The notes under the pieces were generated by a model that was not told the DNA's origin, did no database searches, and was given only the letters and a program-made list of their open reading frames with translations. Below, one piece after another: positions 60,938-64,000 of a stretch of 64,000 nucleotides of DNA. Position 1 is the stretch's first letter; each line of letters starts with the position of its first letter. Source of the DNA: Prorocentrum cordatum. Taxonomy: Eukaryota; Sar; Dinophyceae; Prorocentrales; Prorocentraceae. The stretch covers positions 280,044-344,043 of the forward strand of contig CAUYUJ010015263.1 in the NCBI GenBank assembly GCA_963575745.1. The letters are read 5' to 3'. The translations under genes and the position numbers were made by a program.

Positions 60938-61525
60938 TCAAGATTCCAGCGCTCCACCACCCTCGTGGTTCTGACACGCGCGACCGAAATGCCCCGCGGC
61001 GTCCCCCCCCACGAGCTCAGCCACTGCGCTCTGCAGGCACTTCCCACGCCACTCGACGGGAGAACTAGCGCGCGCGCGGCGGTTCCCCCGCCCGCGTCCG
61101 CCGCGCGGCCGTGGGCGCGGTGGGCGAGCGGCACCGAATGCACCAACAGACATGAGCACGGCGCCGTCCTGCGTCGCCCCGCTGAACCCCGCCGGACACG
61201 CTCCGAGAGCGATCATGGCGCAGGCAGCGCGCACGGCCAGGTCCCCAACGAAAACCTTGGACTCCCGCGCAGCCCGGCACTTCGCCCCGCCGATGCCGAC
61301 GCCCGGCGAGAACCGGCGCGCACAGACGCGGCGGCCGCCGCGCGACCGTGCCGAGAGCCCGTAGAGCACGCAGCAGAACCACCTGGCGGTGACGACCGCG
61401 GCCTCACGATCGGCCTGCTCGGGCGCGTCTGGGAGCTCCCGCGCGAACACATCTCGCTGCCGCCACCAGCGCGCCGCCGCGACCTTCCTCGTCATCACTA
61501 CTCTGCCGTCTTCCTGGGCGGGCAC
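60938..61525 (-). CDS. Helitron polyprotein, segment 2 (unknown, ends at UGA)
   Basis: This frame takes over from segment 1 at about 61,520, where the run tgcccgccc would need one more C to stay in frame (giving VCPAQEDGRVV). It contains the second copy of the VGD-A-RAAC-ALG-CP block and ends at TGA 60,938-60,940 after GGGALES. The same frame stays open downstream into segment 3. The context is TGA GGT CGT. No family is recognised. Confidence 0.45.
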   Translation of the reverse strand: MPAQEDGRVVMTRKVAAARWWRQRDVFARELPDAPEQADREAAVVTARWFCCVLYGLSARSRGGRRVCARRFSPGVGIGGAKCRAARESKVFVGDLAVRAACAMIALGACPAGFSGATQDGAVLMSVGAFGAARPPRPRPRGGRGRGNRRARASSPVEWRGKCLQSAVAELVGGDAAGHFGRACQNHEGGGALES

Positions 61526-62010
61526 ACGCCGAGAGCGACGAGAACGCAGGCTGCGCGCAGGGCCGCGTCACCCACGGTCCACGACGACGCGTCGGGCGCA
61601 GGCGCGGCGGCGGCGCGGGGCGCGCGCGCCTTCGGCTGCTCCGAGTCGACGGCACGGGCCGCGCGCGCGATCAGAAACTGCTCCACGCGCCCGGTCTTGC
61701 AAGCCGCCCCCCGCGCGGTGCGCCCAGACGAGACCCGCTCTGGCGACGCGTCGCGCTGCAGTAAGCGGGGCACGACGGGGAGCAGCACGCGGCATGCACT
61801 CTGCTCGTTCCGCTCGGCCGCCGCCTCCGTCCGCCGCGCCCACTCCGCCTCCCGCCGCGCGCACCGAACCCGCCGGCACGACGCGCGGCGCGCTTTCCGG
61901 AGCGATTTCTGCTCGCGCTCCGCCGCCTCCAGCGCAGAATCATCGACGACCTCCTCATGAATCACGGCGTGCTCTGCGAGCAAACAATCCTGCACCCGGT
62001 CGTCTCCCAT
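61498..62010 (-). CDS. Helitron polyprotein, segment 1 (N-terminal, unknown)
   Basis: The frame opens at ATG 62,010 (MGDDRVQDCLL) and runs 170 codons to TAG at 61,498, but the meaningful reading seems to leave it near 61,520. It begins with an acidic stretch, then an Arg/Glu-rich helix-like block (AAEREQKSLRKARR), an Ala-rich linker and WTVGDAALRAACVLVALGVCP. That last block recurs, diverged, in segment 2 (FVGDLAVRAACAMIALGACP), so this part contains an internal duplication. I do not recognise the fold. An upstream non-ATG extension is open to 62,055. Whether translation really begins here is uncertain. Confidence 0.45.
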   Translation of the reverse strand: MGDDRVQDCLLAEHAVIHEEVVDDSALEAAEREQKSLRKARRASCRRVRCARREAEWARRTEAAAERNEQSACRVLLPVVPRLLQRDASPERVSSGRTARGAACKTGRVEQFLIARAARAVDSEQPKARAPRAAAAPAPDASSWTVGDAALRAACVLVALGVCPPRKTAE

Positions 62011-62117
62011 GCCATCGCGGCTTCCTTCCGGGCCGCGCCGGCGCCTCCCGCGCAACCGCCCTGCGAACCTCGGCCGGCCCCCCCGACCCGAGCCCGGAGC
62101 GTTCCGGCCCCTGTCCC

Positions 62118-62127
62118 GGTCGTCGCA

Positions 62128-62163
<36 letters not shown>
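62118..62163. repeat. (GTC)n microsatellite
   Basis: A run of gtc triplets just upstream of the Helitron coding start. A second GTC-rich stretch lies at about 62,566-62,612. Confidence 0.9.
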
Positions 62164-62166
<3 letters not shown>

Positions 62167-62184
62167 CTCACTCCTCCCCTCCCT

Positions 62185-62517
62185 CCTCTCATCCTCCCGC
62201 CTCCTCCTCCTCCTCCTCCTCCTCCTCCTCCTGCCTCCTGCTCCTCCTCCTCCTCCTCACTCCCTCCTCCTCCTCTTCTGCTCTTCCTCCTCATCCTCCT
62301 CCTCCTCCCCTCCTCCTCCTCCTCTTCCTCCTCCTCCTCCTCCTCCTCCTCCTCCTCCTCATACTCCTGCCTCCTCCTCCTCCTCCTCCTCCTCCTCACT
62401 TCCTCCCTCCTTCATCCTCCTCCTCCTCCTCCCTCTCCTCCTCCTCCTCCTCTTCCTCTTCTTCCTCCTTCTCCTTCTCCTTCTCCTCCTCCTCCTCCTC
62501 CTCCTCCTCCTCCTGCT
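62185..62517. repeat. (CTC)n / (TCC)n microsatellite, ~330 bp
   Basis: An almost pure pyrimidine triplet tract on the plus strand. All six frames are open because it lacks stops, giving Ser-, Leu- or Glu-rich ORFs that are not evidence for genes. It separates the Helitron coding start from the hairpin repeats beyond 62,700. Confidence 0.95.
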
Positions 62518-62566
62518 GAGCTAAAGCCATGGCTATTGCGGAAGCTCGGACAGGGACGCGGCAGAT

Positions 62567-62599
<33 letters not shown>

Positions 62600-62867
62600 G
62601 TCGCTGGCTGCGAAAGCGGAAATTTCGCTGGCGAGCACACGCTCATAAAAATCATCGCCTCCCAACCGGTTTTTGACGCCTCCTCGGAAGCGTTTTCAAC
62701 GCACTCCGGAACGATTTTCAATGCCGCCGCCGCCCGGGACCGAGACTTCCCTTTTCCTCACGTCAACGCACGCAGGAACAGAAAACTCGCGCGGAAAATC
62801 TGCATCACTGTCCACTCCCTCACAACCCGGTTTTCCAGGAAACCGCACGCCAATCTGGCACGAAACT

Positions 62868-63090
62868 TCTTGCGAAAATTTCGCGAGCGTTTCCCCCTCC
62901 AAGCGCCCGTTTCCAGGAAGCTCCGTCTCGCAGAAACCCTGCCCCGAGCAGGGGAACGCCCGCGACAAATTCGCGAGCGTTTCCCCCTCTCAGCGGGCAT
63001 TTTCAAAGAAATTGAAGCCGCCCCGGGGACTGCGCGTTGGACGGGAAAACGCTCGCGGAAAATTCGCGAGCATTTCCCCCTCCCACCGCG
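62868..63090. repeat. ~90 bp tandem repeat with hairpins, three copies
   Basis: The phrase ttcgcgagcgtttccccctc or a one-base variant starts at 62,880, 62,970 and 63,063 (spacing 90 and 93). In the last two copies it pairs with the preceding bases: GGGAAAACGCTCGCG at 63,043-63,057 with CGCGAGCATTTCCC at 63,065-63,078 is a near-perfect stem. A plus-strand frame across it (62,673-63,269) repeats a FASVSPS block. I regard that frame as repeat text, not a gene. Confidence 0.8.
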
Positions 63091-63267
63091 CAGCCCCCTG
63101 CGTCCTGAACCCCGCCCCTGCCCCGAGCCCCGGCCCCTGGGTCCCCGGCCTCAGCCCCTGGGTCCCCAGCCCCGGCTCGGCCCCCGCCCCCGGCCCCCCC
63201 CCCGGCCCCGCCCCCGCCCCCAAACCCAAAAAACCATGTCCCGCCCGGAGGGCGCTCAGGCTGAAAT

Positions 63268-63499
63268 GAGACTGGGGGTGCCCAGTCTCACCGGCAGTTC
63301 ACCAAGTACTACCTCATTCCCCGTCACACCCCGGACCGGCTGGGGGAAAACCCAGCCGTCGGGGAGGGAAGTATGCTCCTAGAGCCTGCGCCTAGCGCTC
63401 CCCTGCCAAGGGGATGGCAGGGGTGAAGACGACGGTCTCCCATGGGATTGGGAAGGACCGCCGTCCCCGGGGGGAAAGGACGCCTTGGGGGCGACCGTC
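63268..63499. other. Cluster of perfect short hairpins, possible structured RNA
   Basis: Three perfect stems lie close together: GAGACTGGG/CCCAGTCTC (63,268-63,289, loop GGTG), CGGCTGGG/CCCAGCCG (63,337-63,358, loop GGAAAA) and CCCCTGCCA/TGGCAGGGG (63,400-63,423). A 7 bp pair GACGGTC/GACCGTC (63,431-63,437 with 63,493-63,499) could close a further domain. A (GT)n tract follows directly. Structured 3' ends plus a microsatellite tail are typical of some LINEs and SINEs, so this may be a retroelement end. The family is not recognised. Confidence 0.45.
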
Positions 63500-63500
63500 T

Positions 63501-63564
63501 AATCCAGTGTGTGCGCGTGCGTGCGCGTGAGTGTGTGTGTGTGTCTGTGTGTGTGTTGTACACG
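63501..63564. repeat. (GT)n tract
   Basis: Impure gtgtgt/gcgtgc repeat, immediately after the hairpin cluster. Confidence 0.9.
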
Positions 63565-64000
63565 CGTTTTTGTTCAGCGCCGTGCCGCCCCAATGCGACC
63601 GGCGCCCGCCCCCCGCCTTCCACGGCCCTTCCCTCTCGTGCGTGCGTGTTGTACCGGGCGGTCCTCTGGGGGGCGGGGCGCGGCGCGGGCGAGCCGGCTG
63701 CGCGGGCGGTTTCGTCGTCCCCGCGTCGTCGCCTGCCGTCCTCCCCCCCCTTCCCCTCCCGCTGTCCGTGCTCTCTCCCTGTCTCTCTCCCGCTTTTCTC
63801 TTCTCCTGCCCCTCCTCCCGTGTTCTCCTTCCTTGCCCCTCCTTCTCTCTGCTGCTTTCTTCTTCTTCTTCCTTTCCCTTCCCTCCCGTCCGCGGTTTTC
63901 TTTTGGGTGTGTTTTTTCCGGGGGTTGGGGTGGGGTGGATCCGGAAGAGGCCCCCGAGGGCCCCTTCTGGAACCGCCCGGGCGTTCGTCCGGGGCTTTTT
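63565..64000. other. No feature seen
   Basis: GC-rich, then pyrimidine-rich (ctctc, cttctt) sequence with no open frame of interest, no repeat shared with the rest of the window and no RNA gene that I can recognise. Confidence 0.6.

Larger units (their letters stand above)
44867..62010 (-). mobile_element. Giant Helitron-type element with USP domain (ends not defined)
   Basis: About 17 kb on the minus strand encodes a HUH Rep plus Pif1-type helicase with large additions. Helitrons transpose as rolling-circle elements using these two activities. I could not find a convincing 3' hairpin plus CTRR end near 44,867-44,973, nor a matching 5' end near 62,000-63,200, so the borders are placeholders. 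The coding region is one continuous run of compatible domains but needs one UGA bypass (60,938) and three frame changes (near 61,520, 57,815 and 55,695). Confidence 0.75.

Noticed and set aside
42700-60940. UGA reassigned as a sense codon
   Set aside because: LINE ORF2 and the Helitron protein both appear to end at TGA, so general reassignment does not fit.
62009-62524. Ser/Leu-rich or Glu-rich ORFs at the triplet repeat
   Set aside because: They are explained by an uninterrupted (CTC)n tract. No non-repeat domain is attached in frame.
62673-63269. 198-codon plus-strand ORF with FASVSPS repeats
   Set aside because: Its repeats follow the ~90 bp DNA hairpin repeat, and a second frame over the same DNA shows an equally regular repeat (RERFPL). 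There is no independent coding evidence.

Overview
The window looks like nuclear DNA of a dinoflagellate. It has no bacterial gene density, operons, rRNA or tRNA genes that I can see. Only two units look protein-coding, and both are transposable elements on the minus strand. The host call rests on the element types, the very GC-rich (CTC/GAG-rich) coding DNA, two poly(A)-type retrocopies, and a triple 7-mer at the LINE 5' end that matches the 3' end of the dinoflagellate spliced leader. I see no single-copy host gene.

Positions 1-36,780 are a mosaic of short diverged repeat modules with no credible gene. Ingredients: ~165-175 bp satellite units grouped into ~0.9 kb higher-order copies (1-2,640); ~300-1,000 bp modules that each begin with a conserved hairpin (CCGGCGGTRA ... 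TYACCGCCGG, about 50 copies); 61 bp tandem units; a 25-28 bp minisatellite (12,281-12,440); four ~284 bp GC-rich tandem units carrying a 42 bp near-palindrome (27,380-28,482); and several modules lying in inverted orientation. Two 5'-truncated, poly(A)-tailed retrocopies (about 3,112-3,991 and 31,467-31,824) sit at the same point in the loop of two different hairpin copies.

Positions 36,781-44,870 are a ~0.6 kb macrosatellite of alternating (CA)n and GC-rich foldback segments. One foldback is split by a non-LTR retrotransposon (about 38,519-44,130, minus strand). Its ORF1 (coiled coil) and ORF2 (APE endonuclease, reverse transcriptase, RNase H-like motifs in permuted order) share one frame and are separated by one UGA codon.

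Positions 44,974-62,010 hold a giant Helitron-type coding region on the minus strand. In protein order it reads: duplicated N-terminal segment, four helicase-associated (HA) repeats, poly-Glu tracts, Cys/His module and C2H2 finger, DUF6570-like domain, HUH Rep, Pif1-type helicase, a complete-looking ubiquitin-specific protease (USP), and a second copy of the Cys/His module. It is interrupted by one in-frame UGA and three frame changes, all in the same direction. Positions 62,118-64,000 hold GTC and CTC microsatellites, ~90 bp hairpin repeats, a cluster of perfect short hairpins and a (GT)n tract, with no convincing gene.

Module borders in the repeat mosaic are approximate because I worked by eye. 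Family calls come from motif recognition only.
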